NCBI GenBank assembly: GCA_009760855.2 | Contig: WPIO01000009.1 | Location: forward strand, 8,056,501 to 8,120,500 | DNA length: 64,000 nt | Direction: 5' to 3' | Source of the DNA: Cristatella mucedo | Lineage: Eukaryota > Bryozoa > Phylactolaemata > Cristatellidae | In this document: positions 11,910 to 23,547 of the stretch, piece after piece | Layout: each line of letters opens with the position of its first letter | How positions within the stretch are numbered: the first letter of the stretch is position 1 | The notes under the pieces: model-generated | Databases searched by the model: none | Told to the model about the DNA's origin: nothing | Seen by the model: the letters and a program-made list of their open reading frames with translations, nothing else | Position numbers and translations under genes: made by a program

Positions 11910-13440
11910 TGGGGACACCTGAGGAAATTCTGGCGTTGAAGCATCACAAAACAACGTATATGCAGCGTCAGGCAAGCACGTGCGCGTAGCTGAGCTGTGA
12001 CACCGTACGTGGCGTGTGCAGAGCCCAGCGAAACGAGCTCCAGAGCAGACTGCCGAGCTCCAGCGCAGACTGCTGCGAAAAAATTGTAGGCGGTCGCGGA
12101 GCCTAAACGCCAACCTTCAACCTTGTTTGCAAGGCAGCTTCCTGTTTGGTACGCGTAACAATCTCAGAAGGCTAAGAATGACCCCGAACAAAATTGACTC
12201 TAGACGCTTTGCAAACATCACAGCTAGATTGCCGGTAGTAAATTTGAAAGAGCATGAATAAATAAAGGAGTTCGCATGAACCCAAATGCTATTGTTCGCG
12301 AACAAGTTTATTTTGTGCGTATTGCTTATAATGGCACCGGGCCGAATTAGAAGTTGACTGCCGCGCACCAGTCGAAGCCTGTCGCGCAGCTGCTGCTGAG
12401 AAGCTAACAAGTCAGCAGCTGGCAAGTGCTCTCATCTTATGCGAAAGACCTGCATCGATACTGAATCCGAGGGTGCCAGGGTTCCTGCCCCAACATTTGA
12501 ATTTGATCACGAATACAGAAAGCCGCACAAAACCACGGGAGGGACAATAGTCTTCCTGGTTTATGGCAATCCTAGTTCAGCAGGCAAATTGTCTGACGAA
12601 TGATACGCGGACGAGCGAGAGAGATTGAATGCCGCTAGCGTAAAAAGCAGTCAAGCTTCATGCGGTTGATTGTGCATAGCATGCACAAGATGTGCTGCCT
12701 ATAGTTCGTAAAATTGTAAGCAGTTCAGATAATGTACGACAAAGTAACTATGTGCATCGAAATGGCACACAGTTTCACTGATAAAGTCACTGCTATCACT
12801 CACTATATATAATGACAACGCTAATAATGATTAAGCGTATTTTCTAGGGCGCCCAAAGAGAATGATCGAGAATGATATGAGATCGATAGATATCGAGAAT
12901 GATATGAGAATATAGATAGATATCGAGAATGATAAAGAGAAATCTCTATCCAGGCGCTCGATAATTCCCTTGAAGAGAACCAATAACCAAGACTTACTAG
13001 CAACCAAAGTAGCAAGCTTCGACAAGCATGCAAAATCACAAAAGATGACACTCACTTCCCTGATTAGTGGAATACCGGGCTCTTAATGTTCGCTGAATCA
13101 CGCATGCACAGGTGCGCTTGCAAAAAGCACGGAAAAGAAGCAACCGCCAACAAACGATCGATTGATTGACCAAAGACCTTTCATTGACCAAAGATCGGTG
13201 GCTCGCTGGTCAGTGACAGTTGAGATTCCGAAGCTGTCAACGCAGACCTGATCAGGCAGGGATTGATTGCCAGGCCACACACGATCAAGGAAATTATGCC
13301 TGATAGGCCAATCCGTGGCCACACTCCTCTCGTCCAGCTCCACCCGCCTGGTGCAAGAGGCCGAGCTCTGAGGCCTGGCCTTCCAGATTCACCAGTGCAA
13401 TCGTATGTGTATATATACATGCATAAATGCTTTATTTGTA
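11910..13440. other. Gene-free stretch
   Basis: No coding family is recognised. Around 12837-12950 there is an imperfect run of gagaatgatatgaga and agatagatatc phrases, and the first bases of it (ttctagggcgccc) look like a minus-strand retrotransposon tail. The rest is unremarkable. Confidence 0.35.
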
Positions 13441-13443
13441 TAT

Positions 13444-13599
<156 letters not shown>

Positions 13600-13684
13600 T
13601 TATTATTCATTCCTATAGCATCCTAAAAAAATGTATCCGCTCAGGCTTTGCATTGTACCGATCGCTCCTCCGACTGGAGTCTTA

Positions 13685-13775
13685 TAGCTGCTCTAAAATC
13701 AAACTCAAATTATTTGCAGATTATGCCTTCAGTTATTATGCCCCAAAGCCTGGACCTCAATCCACGGGTTTCCAG
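13685..13775 (+). mobile_element. Small LINE-A coding fragment
   Basis: Translation gives FADYAFSYYAPKPGP, which matches the conserved LINE-A C-terminal stretch [15 protein letters not shown]. No tail is recognisable nearby. Confidence 0.55.
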
Positions 13776-15340
13776 TCTATGCTGTTTATCATTATTTTTG
13801 AATTTTTCCTCTGCCGTGAGACTAAAATCTTGAGAGAGTTCTCTTAGCGTCTCTGTCCTTCGGCGGATTCTCCGTTCAAATGCAGTTTCCCACAATTCAC
13901 ATCTAATTTTTCAAACTATCGATGATTATTGGCGCAGGTTATTTTGAAGTCTTCACAACTCAACTTTGAGAAAGTGGAGGTCGCACGAGGCGTCATTGAA
14001 AAAAGGAAAAGGAACCTGAAAAAAGGCAACGGCGCGCAAAATTTGCTGTTCTAAATAAAACGTAAAAGAATTCCAGCTTAATTTCTTGTTTAAAGAGTTC
14101 CACTTGTGTAATCAGACAGTTGCTTTGCAAAAAACCTACAGCTGCTGTTCAGCCCATCATTGCTAGCGTTCACAGCCTTAACTCTTGCACTCTACCGTGT
14201 TGCAGCGTCACCTTGAGCAGTGATTGCTACGACTTTCTTCAGTTCTTCGCACGTCAGAGTTGATCTATACTAGAGTAAGTTGGTTCTCTCTATTGTCCCA
14301 GGAAGGTAACGTCAAAGGAATCTTGGCTTGCAGTATAAACTCCAGTCAGGTTCAAGCTGTCGTTATCACATTTTACAAATTTTGCCTTCTCATTTCTGGA
14401 CAGTAATCTCTTTGGACATCTGACACAAGTGGCCAGACATGACCGCTGCGTTTGCCGTAGCACCTCGACCTGCCATCTTCCAACGACATCTTGCTAGATT
14501 CGAGTTTTTCCAAGATGAGACCCCAAATGAATTCTGCAGCATATTTGTCGCAGATTTGAAGTAAGCCAAGGAGAGACTATCTGCTGATAATTGTTTTGTT
14601 GGCAAAATAAAGTCGACATTGCAGTTCGGTTCGCACAGCAGAGAGTCAGCCGATGAGCAACAGCAGCAGTTGATTGTACGACGCGCGGAGCCAAGGGACA
14701 CACGGCTCCCATCGCCCTCTTCTCTCACTCGACTCCTCTCTCTTCCACTCGACTACGGCTGCGCACTGGCCGACCCCGATGGTGAATCCCTCATCTGCTC
14801 ACCAGCGAGCTATCGGCCTGTGTCCACGCCTCATTAGAGGCGGACCACAGCTGTGCCTAGGCCCCTCTCGACGACGCTCCCAACAGCTGCTTAGGCAAGG
14901 AGCGGTGCCGGCCTGCATGTAATCAAACCACAGACGCATCTAACGATCTCAGCTCGCGGTTCGCCAAATAAGGAGTTGAACCGAACAGAATTCCAGAGTA
15001 ATCGTTTCGCCGTCTGTTCGGGAGTAGCTTATATCTTATCTCGTGGATGCGAGTTTACGAGGGAACTCGTTTGGGATTTGAGAAGGCAGTAAGGGATTGA
15101 CTTTGGCTTCTTTCTGGCGCGGTCCAGGTGTGATTGCAGAAGAGGATCGCGCCGAGCTGATCGATGATGAAGAAGAAGAAGAAGATTCCCGAGAAGTTTC
15201 CGGTGCTTCTCTCACCAGCCCGGCAAATACTCTCTTGGTGACCGTGCTATGCGAGTTTCTGAGACGGCGAGAATTGAACGCAGCTGGGACTTCTCTTTAG
15301 GACTTCTTGCCATAATTTTTCAGATAAGATTTGTGCTTCA
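13776..15340. other. Gene-free stretch
   Basis: Frames of 60-112 codons exist, but none is recognised. One at 15097-15300 (+) has an acidic run encoded by gaagaagaagaagaa near 15168-15186; it begins at a non-ATG codon and resembles no family I know. The interval 14.6-15.3 kb is moderately GC-rich. Confidence 0.35.
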
Positions 15341-15344
15341 GCAG

Positions 15345-15910
15345 CAATGTCTATTCAACTCCCCTTGAGAAGTCGCGTCTCTGTTTCTGTTCATGCGGTG
15401 TAAGCCTGACGGCGAAGTGGGCTGATTTCATTGGCAGTTCGTTTTTCAGGTTTCCTCCTCTGGGTTTCCATCCATTCGCCAATTCAAGTGAAGATAGAAA
15501 ATTTTGGGTGGACATAGGGAAGAGCAAACAACGGAAGCAACAATCCATCTTTTCTGAGGGAGAGTAGACCAACCATGTCCTGCTAACTTCGTGCCCATCA
15601 GCAAGTTGCCTCTTGAACCAGGCTATGCTCATAGCTCGATTAACTTTAACAGCAAATGCACTTCCTTTGATCTGAAATGGGCTTGATTCCCGTATTAATT
15701 ATTCAGTTCAAAGTTGCTGCGGAATGTCGAGTAAAACAGAGGCTTGGTCAAAGTTCAGGTAGCCAATATCATCCAAGGACAGCACTGGGGAAACTGCAGC
15801 AAATTCCGTATCTTCTTTTCTTGTGGTAGCGCTTGCACCCACCCCCATGTTCCTAATGGTGACTGTCGTCGTCTTCACAGAGGAGCACTGCTTCTTTTTT
15901 CATGAAGCTT
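15345..15910 (-). pseudogene. hAT-type transposase relic, TTF-type zinc-finger region
   Basis: One minus-strand frame runs from about 15905 to a stop near 15351. It contains the order typical of the N-terminal part of ZMYM5-like hAT transposases: LDDIGYLNF, then SSPFQIKGSAFAVK, then SIAWFKRQLADGHEVSRTWL, VYSPSEKMDCCFRCLLF, and a GW...LKNELP...SAHF segment. The block around WLVYS...CCFRCLLF corresponds to the TTF zinc finger. Two in-frame stops (TGA and TAA, near 15715-15725) break it, and the catalytic RNase H-like and C-terminal dimerisation regions were not found. The name comes from motif memory. The frame agreement on both sides of the stops supports a single decayed ORF. Confidence 0.6.
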
Positions 15911-18365
15911 TCACATTGCAGACTGTTTGTTTCTTCAGTTCAGTGCTCTCACGCTTTCTACCTTCACTCGCTGCCCCCTCTGCCCTGCTCTCGCCACGGT
16001 CTCCACCCTGCCTGTTTTTTGTTCTCCACAAACTGTTCTGCCTTGTTTCGTCTGTGACTGTCGACATTTTCCTAGCGATTTTCCGTTTTTATTCGCTGTT
16101 CTTTAGCTTTTCCCTCTTCGAGAAACCTTCTAGAACCTTCTTGCTGGACTCGAAGCTCTACCTTCTTTCTTCTCGAGTTTTCGTTTTCTGTGCTGAGCAC
16201 CACTTCCCGTTTTTGCCGCTCGTGTCTTCTAAAAATAGATTAGGGTGAACAAAACTGTACAAAAGTACACAGTAGCCGTAGTTACCATGCAGTTCACGGA
16301 GGCTGGTCTGGAGTAACGATGACCCTCATGCCGTTGACTCCGTCTCTGGAGGAAGACTTCGAGCCTTAGGGAAGCTTGACAAAACATCTTGGGAAGGCTG
16401 GAAGTGCCGACGTTGTCTGCACGCTGGCGCCAGGTGAATCAATGCACACGGTGTCTCTAAGTAGGATAGAAACTAAAATTAACACTCTCACCAATCACTT
16501 TCCAAAACGTACTATTTTGACGACGAACAGTCCGAGTGAGCGGCAGACAATATCCTGTCGCCAACATTGCACGGACCGGATGGGCTCTGGCGCGAGTGCC
16601 AGGCTGGCGCAGCCAGCAGAGCTGAGCACAGCTTGGTCTAACATGCAAGCATACTTGACTAGCTCATCCAGCAATTGTCAAGTCCATTGAAACAAGAACT
16701 TGCATGAAGTATAATATTGATATTTTCGCATGAAAAAGTTTAAAAAAATGTGCACAGTCTTTTCTTGCTTTTGGTGCCCCCTTGACCTTGGCACTCGGGG
16801 ACATCTGTCCTACCCCTGCCCACCCCCTGCTATGCCACTGGCTGCCAGTGAAAAAAGGGAGTCGTGGCGGCGAGTTGCTACCGGCCGACAGGCATTGTAG
16901 AGCTGAGTACTGCCTCGCCGGATATACATACGTAAGCATGCGATGCAGACAATTGTCTCGACGTATAATATTTAACGGCTCAAAATAAACCCTTTCCCTT
17001 TACCAGTTTATGTTTGCTCTTTGCACAAACCCCGCGAAGCTGCGACGGGCACCGGGGTCGAGCATTGAGAGACGCGTCTCCTTGACCTTGGGTTCAGGAC
17101 ATCGTGCACACCGCGACGGCCCGAGTTGTGCTGTCTGCTCAAACAGGACTCTTAACTGTCACAATTTTGCGGTCTTTTTTAAAAGATTTTTGAAGAATTG
17201 GCAAGCATGAATCATGAAGCATGAATGAAATGAATTGAATCTTTAACGTAAATGCAGAGTGCATAATTCATGCTGGCAGCAGCCACCCTCTCAGTATTTG
17301 ACTGCAGTACAAAGGTCACCGCGGCTGCGGTACAACTCAGTCAATGGCGCCAACCTTCCTTTCGAAGGACAGCGGCGGACGCAGGGTCGGCTCGAGCGTT
17401 GCCGTCGGTGCCGAATTTTAAGCACGCTGCGATTAAAATAGAATATATGAGCTGTTAGTCTCCTGCCGATGCTCAACCTTCAAACGACCAGAGTAGGCTA
17501 TATTGGGGTCAAGGTCGTCCCGTTAGCGAGCCGGAAAGGGTTGAGTTGGACAGCGCTCATTGAGCGTTGAGAGCCCGTGGCCTCAATGCTCAGCAGTGTA
17601 CGCGCTAAGCTAACTTCAGGTACGCCATCGCACTAGTTGAATCTCTCTTCAGCTGCATAAACCTAGGTACGCAGGACATGTTGTTCTCGTGTCAAGCAGC
17701 GACCGGTACATCGGCACCATTAGCACTTCTACGGGAAAAAGAGATTGCTGCTCATTCAAGAGCAAGAGCAAGCTAGAAGTCTATCATCAGTGTGAGAATG
17801 CTTGCAAAAATGTGTTAAAAGAGGTCTTGGGATTTATCTCAATACCTGTGAGGCAAAGAGTTTCTTGGCAGGGTTAAAAACCTCGATCATGGCAACAATG
17901 TTGCCAGCCTCTTAGTCTTCGGATTAATTAGCAGACACGTACGTGACTTTTTGTAGCGGTAGCATATTTTTATTAGTCAAACAGACAGGTTTCTTCTGAA
18001 GATAGGATCCACCTGGTGGCATTCTGTCGTATTTTAAATCGCATAATTTTCTGTAAATCTTGTGAATACAACTTTGAAGCACTTGGCAATAAAGCTCCAG
18101 AATTTTTCAGCTTCGTGCAAGTCAATCGGTACAGATATATAAGTAAAAACGCACCCCTTCCTAATTCTTGCTGTGTCTTGACCAGAGTGACCTAGGTACG
18201 AATAGTGTGAGCAAAAGGAGTCCATCTGTCTTAGGGGGAAAAGGATCTATTCAACCGGCACACAGAAAAAAGATGGGAAGTCTAATAAGATTTTACCGTC
18301 AGTTTTCCGCCATAGATCTTAGTCATCATTTCCACTCGCACATATTTTGCCGTATATCAGCCACC
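15911..18365. other. Gene-free stretch
   Basis: A 141-codon plus-strand frame (15823-16248) is pyrimidine-rich and overlaps the transposase relic antisense, so I do not call it a gene. Near 16830-16860 the translation CHWLPVKKG resembles the LINE-A phrase LHWLPVKQR and may be a tiny relic. Nothing else is recognised. Confidence 0.35.
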
Positions 18366-18369
18366 TGGT

Positions 18370-18475
18370 CCCGCTGGTTTGGCCCAGGTAAAATGTTCGC
18401 CTTTAACGAACGGGGTCAAGTGGTCGAGCCCTGTGGCAGATATAAAGTGCATTGGCAGAGATCAGGTTTTCATAA
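18370..18475 (+). mobile_element. SINE-A, diverged copy
   Basis: The copy begins gctggtttggcccag, as in the intact copies, then gttcgcc, a B-box-like gtcgagccct at about 18422 and ggcagatataaagtgc. The 3' hairpin is decayed. Confidence 0.6.
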
Positions 18476-18628
18476 AATGGTTTAGACATAAAAAATTAAA
18501 TATTTTGCATTTAAATCCAATAATTCGCACAGGAAAAGTGGACATTAGGCTCTAATTTTTGTTTAGCTCACTCAGAGCCTCAGAACGGCTTTCAGTGCGT
18601 GAGCAGTAGCCACCAGACTCCATCTCAC

Positions 18629-18634
<6 letters not shown>

Positions 18635-18722
<88 letters not shown>
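18635..18722. repeat. (GA)n microsatellite
   Basis: About 44 GA units with one interruption (agaggga) near 18664. Confidence 0.97.
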
Positions 18723-18725
<3 letters not shown>

Positions 18726-18974
18726 AGAAGCATGTCCCATTCAATAGGGTAGTCAAGGAAGTGACTATCTCAAAGGTAGCTGCTCAGGAAAGCAAGCAAG
18801 AACGCGCCCGACATTGCAGCAGATGAGAAGATGGCGTTGGGTAAGAACAGCCACCGCAACAGTTGCTTAGCGATTACTAGGATTGGGAACTGTGTATCTT
18901 ATAATCATGGGATTAATAATAATGACAATTTATATTCTATTACGCCGTCAGAATTTTTCAATTGCATTCGAAGC

Positions 18975-19610
18975 ACGCTTAATAATAATAATGTATTTGT
19001 TTAGCGCCATCAGAAACCTTTGATCGATTACTAAGCACTTTAAATATGCTGTAAATCCGGCATTTCAACATGGCTAGTATATACATGACATCAGCACTCT
19101 TTAATCTAAAAAAGACAATTTCTTCAATTATTGAGCAACCGATTTAAGGGTTTGGTGAATTTTAAGCTCCTTTTTAAATGTCTTTCAGTCAGGGTATGTC
19201 ATAACGTGTGTTCCAGGCTATGACAGCACACGAAATAAGAGCAAGGTGCCCAAAAAATTTTGGGTTCGCTTGCAGCATTGAGCTTAAAGAACGGATGGTA
19301 TGAAATCTAGCCTGATTTCCAAGTAATTGCGATAGGTAGGCTGGAGCAAGAAAAATGAAGGGACCTAAAGGTGGATGACAAACTCTTTAAGTCGATGCGT
19401 TGGTCGGCAATAAGTGGTGCGATGTGGCAACTGCAATGATCGCAGCAGACAAGACTTGTTACAGAGTTTTGCACCTAACGTAAACACCTGATTGCACAGG
19501 CCGGTAGACCTTCAAATAGTGAGTTGCAGTAGTCAAGACGGGATGCCATAAATGGACCAATGCGGATGCACTATCCCCTGTCTTAGCAAATGCAAATGTT
19601 TGCAAATATT
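18975..19610 (-). mobile_element. LINE-A 3' fragment
   Basis: On the minus strand an ATT tail (18975-18992) is preceded by a decayed terminal hairpin. Upstream of that is the reverse-complement coding phrase of LINE-A, including the equivalents of NSLLTGLPACAIRR and LHWLPV near 19400-19560. Frames are broken. Confidence 0.75.
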
Positions 19611-19866
19611 ACATAACTGAAATTAGGCTGACGCCACTGTCGAGCTGCCGTGGTCGCTTAGTAAAAGGTCACTTTGGAACAGGACACGTAGACTTCGTGC
19701 AGCTGCTACGGGAGATGTGCTGGCAGAACCGATTTTGAACGTCAACCTTTTCACTAAAGGTGCGACAGACATGACTAGTCTGCTTCACAGGGCCGTGCTT
19801 TCCATCCGCCATTGGTGGCCGTCGAGTTTTCACAGCAGTTAACTGCAGTAGAAAACGGAGCAGAGC

Positions 19867-20094
19867 GCGAGCAGATCATATAGCGAGCAGATCAAATAGC
19901 AAGCAGATCATATAGCGAGCTGATCAAATAGCGAGCAGATCATATAGCGAGCAGATCATTGAGCGAGCAGATCATATAGCGAGCAGATCATATAGCGAGC
20001 AGATCATATAGCGAGCAGATCATATAGCGAGCAGATCATTTAGCGAGTGGATCATTTAGCGAGCGGATCATTTAGCGAGCAGATCAATTAGCAA
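19867..20094. repeat. 16-bp minisatellite, about 14 copies
   Basis: The unit gcgagcagatcatata is repeated 14 times plus a partial copy. Variants are caaata, cattga, cattta and caatta at the end of the unit, and agtgg, agcgg or agctg in the middle. Four adjacent copies (7-10) are identical. The period is not a multiple of three, so it is not a coding repeat. The right flank (20100-20280) is purine-rich and unrecognised. Confidence 0.95.
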
Positions 20095-20519
20095 GCACCT
20101 ATCTGGCAGGCGACGACGAGAGAAAGCAAGCAAAACAGGAAGCCACTCAAGTGTCGCAGAGCTGAAGCTGAAAAGAAATATCGCATGCAACAGCTCGACG
20201 GCAAAACGAGGCTAGAGAGGTCAAAAGCCAGGCGGCTTCGTGCCGTCAAACTCAGCGAGCGCCTATCTCGCTTATGAAAAGATCATCAAAGCTGGGATAT
20301 CGCTGTCGAATTAACCGACTTGATGAAATTTGTAGCGAAACTAAAATTCAACGTTTTCCTCGCAGTGTCAGTGCTGTCCATGAAAGCGTTGATTTGCGCG
20401 CTTAGCGATCACGCATGCTATGCATCAATAATAATTTGATATGATTCACTTCAAGACTATATGAAGTACCTAGACAGATATTTAGTTCTCGTTGTACGCT
20501 GTACATACATTAAAATATA

Positions 20520-20672
20520 TACAAAACAGTTCATTCATATAAATTCCTCAGTGAACTTCATTCAGGCGCTTCATACATTCAACCGGGCTCGAAACCTCGA
20601 CCTCGATCATCAAATACATTCATCCTGACCTTGGTCGCGACGAGCATCTTAACGATCGGGCCAGACCAGTGC
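20520..20672 (-). mobile_element. SINE-A copy, long variant
   Basis: Read on the minus strand: gcactggtctggcccgatcg (A-box region), gaccaaggtcaggatgaatg, a B-box-like tttcgagccc, gaagcgcctgaatgaag and a weakened hairpin. It carries an extra segment of about 20 bp between the two boxes, shared with the copy at 39 kb, which suggests a subfamily. Confidence 0.75.
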
Positions 20673-20945
20673 GGTATTCGTATCGCAACCTTTAAATCGC
20701 GGAATTATGGTCTTAATAGCGTTTTTACCACACGGCGATCGTCTGCTATCACGATTGTTTCGTTTATGCAAAAGTAAGTAGGATTCCTTTTTTTCAAAAT
20801 AACCAACTTTATCGCCAATTTTAGGTTATTGTACTTAGTAATGTCAGTGACATCCTATATTTTTGAGCATTGATCGCGTCTTTTTCCATGGGAAGAATTG
20901 TGGCAAAGTAATTATTAGTAGTGATTGCGCGACCTAGTCAAGTTT

Positions 20946-23012
20946 TTATAAAAACATTGTTGAATCACAGATGCACAATCCAAAAATGCTGATGTCGACA
21001 ATAAACCATCTCCTCAACCGTTCCCAGATTTGCTCCTTACCTGATGATCCTAATGATGATCTAGCCGATCGCTTCTCTCGATTCTTTGTGCAGAAGATAG
21101 ACAAGATCAGGGAATCCATCCCTGCGATGACAACCTCCCCACTAAAATGCTGTTCCTCGGTTTCTGGCTGCACCTCAATGTCTGCATTTAAGCAGGTCAC
21201 TAGTGATCTAGTCCTAAAGTTCGTATCTCAATCAAAGAAGACAACAAGTCCTCTGGACCCTATTCCCACTGTCCTGCTCCTACGTTGCATTGATCTGCTG
21301 CTGCCATGCATAACTAACATAATTAATATGTCATTAGCCTCAGGTCATGTACCAGCACCTTTCAAAAAAGCTGTAGTCAGGCCACTTCTCAAGAAAGCTA
21401 CACTTGACCAAGAGAACTTGAGCAACTACCGCCCAGTTTCCCTTCTACCATTCCTATCAAAGACACTCGAACGGGTCGTGGCGGACCAGCTGAACTCCTA
21501 TATCGAAACCTCAAACCTTGCTAGTAGTTCCAGTCTGGCTTTAGAGCTAATCACTCCACAGAGTCAGCATTGCTTCGGGTATACAACGACCTACTTAGGA
21601 ATGCAGACATGGGTAGAGTGTCTCTGCTTGTTTTGCTTGATCTTTCGGCAGCTTTTGATACCATCGATCACAAAGTTCTTCTAGAGCGCCTCTCATCTCG
21701 CCTGGGCATCACTGGCACTGCTCTGCAGTGGTTCAGGTCCTATCTCAGTGGGAGACTCCAGAGTATTGACGTGAATGGACAAAGATCATCCGAAGTACCT
21801 CTGAAATATGGAGTACCTCATGGCTCTCCGTGCTAGGTCCGGTTCTTTTCACGGTTTATACTCTGCCTCTTGCTGATGTGATTGCCAAGCACAATCTAGG
21901 CTTTTACTTCTATGCGGATGACACTCAGTTGTATCTTTGCTTTGATCCCTCACAGCCTTCGAGCACCTCAAATTCTCTAAACTCACTAGCTGCATGCATT
22001 GATGACATCCGCACATGGATGGCAGCAAATTTTCTAAAACTTAACGATGATAAAACTAACTTACTAGTTATGGGCAAACCCAGTGTGATCCAGAGATTGG
22101 AAAGGCTGACTCTCAAAATTGGCTCTGCCAGCATATCTCCAGTTGAATCAGCTCAAAATTTAGGTGTCATATTCCAAAGCGACCTCTCGTTAGACGACCA
22201 TACCAGCTCCACAGTCAAATCCACCTATTTTCAGCTTCATAATAATGCTAAAATTCGGGCTTGTTTAGATAAAGATACCATGTCCAAGTTGGTCCATGCA
22301 TTCGTGACATCCCGTCTCGACTTCTGCAACTCACTGCTTACTGGCCTACCAGCATGTGCGATCAGGCGATTGCAGCTGGTGTAAAACTCGGCAGCTAGAC
22401 TTGTCTGTCGTGAGCGTCGCAGTTGCCACATTACTCCACTTCTCGCCGACCTGCACTGGCTACCAGTCAAGCAACGGATTGACTTCAAGGTTTTGTCGCT
22501 CACTTTTAGGTCCCTTCATTCTATGGCTCCAGCCTATCTTTCAGAGATACTACCCCATCAGGCAAAGCATCGTACCACCCGCTTTTCGGAATCCAACAGT
22601 CTAGAAATACCCCGTACAAACCTTAAATCCTTTGGAGACCGTGCATTTAGTTCGTATGCTCCCAAAGCCTGGAACTGCCTCCCGACCTGCGTCAGAACAT
22701 CCCCTGACCTGACCACATTTAAAAGGAACTTAAAAACACACCTATTTAGGACAGCCTATAGTGGGTCCCTGTGATTCATCCTTGATGTTGCCTTTGTGTG
22801 CTGACACTGTGCATGCTGCCGCTAACCACACATGCATGCTGACCCTGTGCATGTCACCCCTAACCATATTATACATTTCGTTTGTTTTTCAAGCATGATT
22901 TTACTTACCATTCAATTGCATTTCACTTTACAGCAAATGCAAAGCGCCTAGAGAGAGATTAAGTTCTCTGCGGGCGCTTCATCAAGTGAATTATTATTAT
23001 TGTTATTATTAT
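20946..23012 (+). mobile_element. LINE-A: 5'-truncated L2/CR1-type retrotransposon
   Basis: This is the best-preserved LINE-A copy. The frame from about 20971 covers the region upstream of and into the reverse transcriptase (DPIPT, NLSNYRPVSLLPFLSK). A frameshift near 21540 moves the sequence to the frame with LLVLLDLSAAFDTIDHKVLL (about 21630) and LQWFRSYLSGR. A second shift near 21830 (ggctctccgtgctagg) leads to VLFTVYTL, the catalytic YADDTQLY (about 21910) and LKLNDDKTNLL. A stop at 22382-22384, in place of the expected Gln of LVQNSAARL, interrupts the C-terminal region. That region continues through LLADLHWLPV and [18 protein letters not shown] to a stop near 22774. The 3' UTR ends in a hairpin (22941-22979) and an ATT tail. 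There is no endonuclease domain, so the copy is truncated and inactive. The motif style fits the L2/CR1 group. Confidence 0.92.
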
Positions 23013-23031
23013 TTTAAGAAGCAGACGCCGA

Positions 23032-23547
23032 ATGGGATCGGCAGCAGCTAATCCATCAAGAGGTTTTCTGCGTAGCGCGCGCTCAGCGTTATGCTCTGAC
23101 AAATGGCCTCCTCGCGCCGCTGTAAGAGTGCTGCAGCCACGAATATTTTTCTGGTCACCTGCTCACTTTTGCGTGAGTGTTCTCCATGACTTTGTGGAAT
23201 TTATTTTGCAATTCACAGCCAAACATCCGGCCGTAGCGAAATTAGCTGCACCGCAACGCGCGTCGGTCGCGCCGCATGCTATTCGCATCCGGTGGATTCG
23301 GGTATTTTGCAGCGTTTTGCGCCGCCCTAGTAACAAGTTGCGCTATATCCCGCTAGGTTTTCGCTTACTCGGTGCTGACGTAACATCTACCGAAGTTGGC
23401 GCACAGCTTAACAATACGCTCGCGTGGCTAAATTATGAATTCAACACGACGTCGAGGAATCGCAGCACATCTCAGGCCGACACCTCCTTGCCGCCGCCGC
23501 AGCGACGCCATTCGTTGGAGGTGAGAAAACTCTTCCTTTTTTGCTAG
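23032..23547 (+). CDS. Unrecognised 171-codon ORF
   Basis: This is the longest ATG-initiated frame in the window that repeats or known genes do not explain. It starts 20 bp after the LINE-A tail. The product is basic, with segments such as HDFVEFILQF and GADVTSTEVGAQLNNTLAWL, and has no domain I recognise. The opposite strand also has open segments, and the sequence is GC-rich, so it may be non-coding. Confidence 0.2.
   Translation: MGSAAANPSRGFLRSARSALCSDKWPPRAAVRVLQPRIFFWSPAHFCVSVLHDFVEFILQFTAKHPAVAKLAAPQRASVAPHAIRIRWIRVFCSVLRRPSNKLRYIPLGFRLLGADVTSTEVGAQLNNTLAWLNYEFNTTSRNRSTSQADTSLPPPQRRHSLEVRKLFLFC

Noticed and set aside
15823-16248. 141-codon plus-strand ORF
   Set aside because: It is pyrimidine-rich, unrecognised and overlaps the transposase relic on the other strand.
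19867-20094. CRISPR-like array
   Set aside because: The 16-bp units are directly adjacent with no unique spacers, and the context is eukaryotic. It is a minisatellite.
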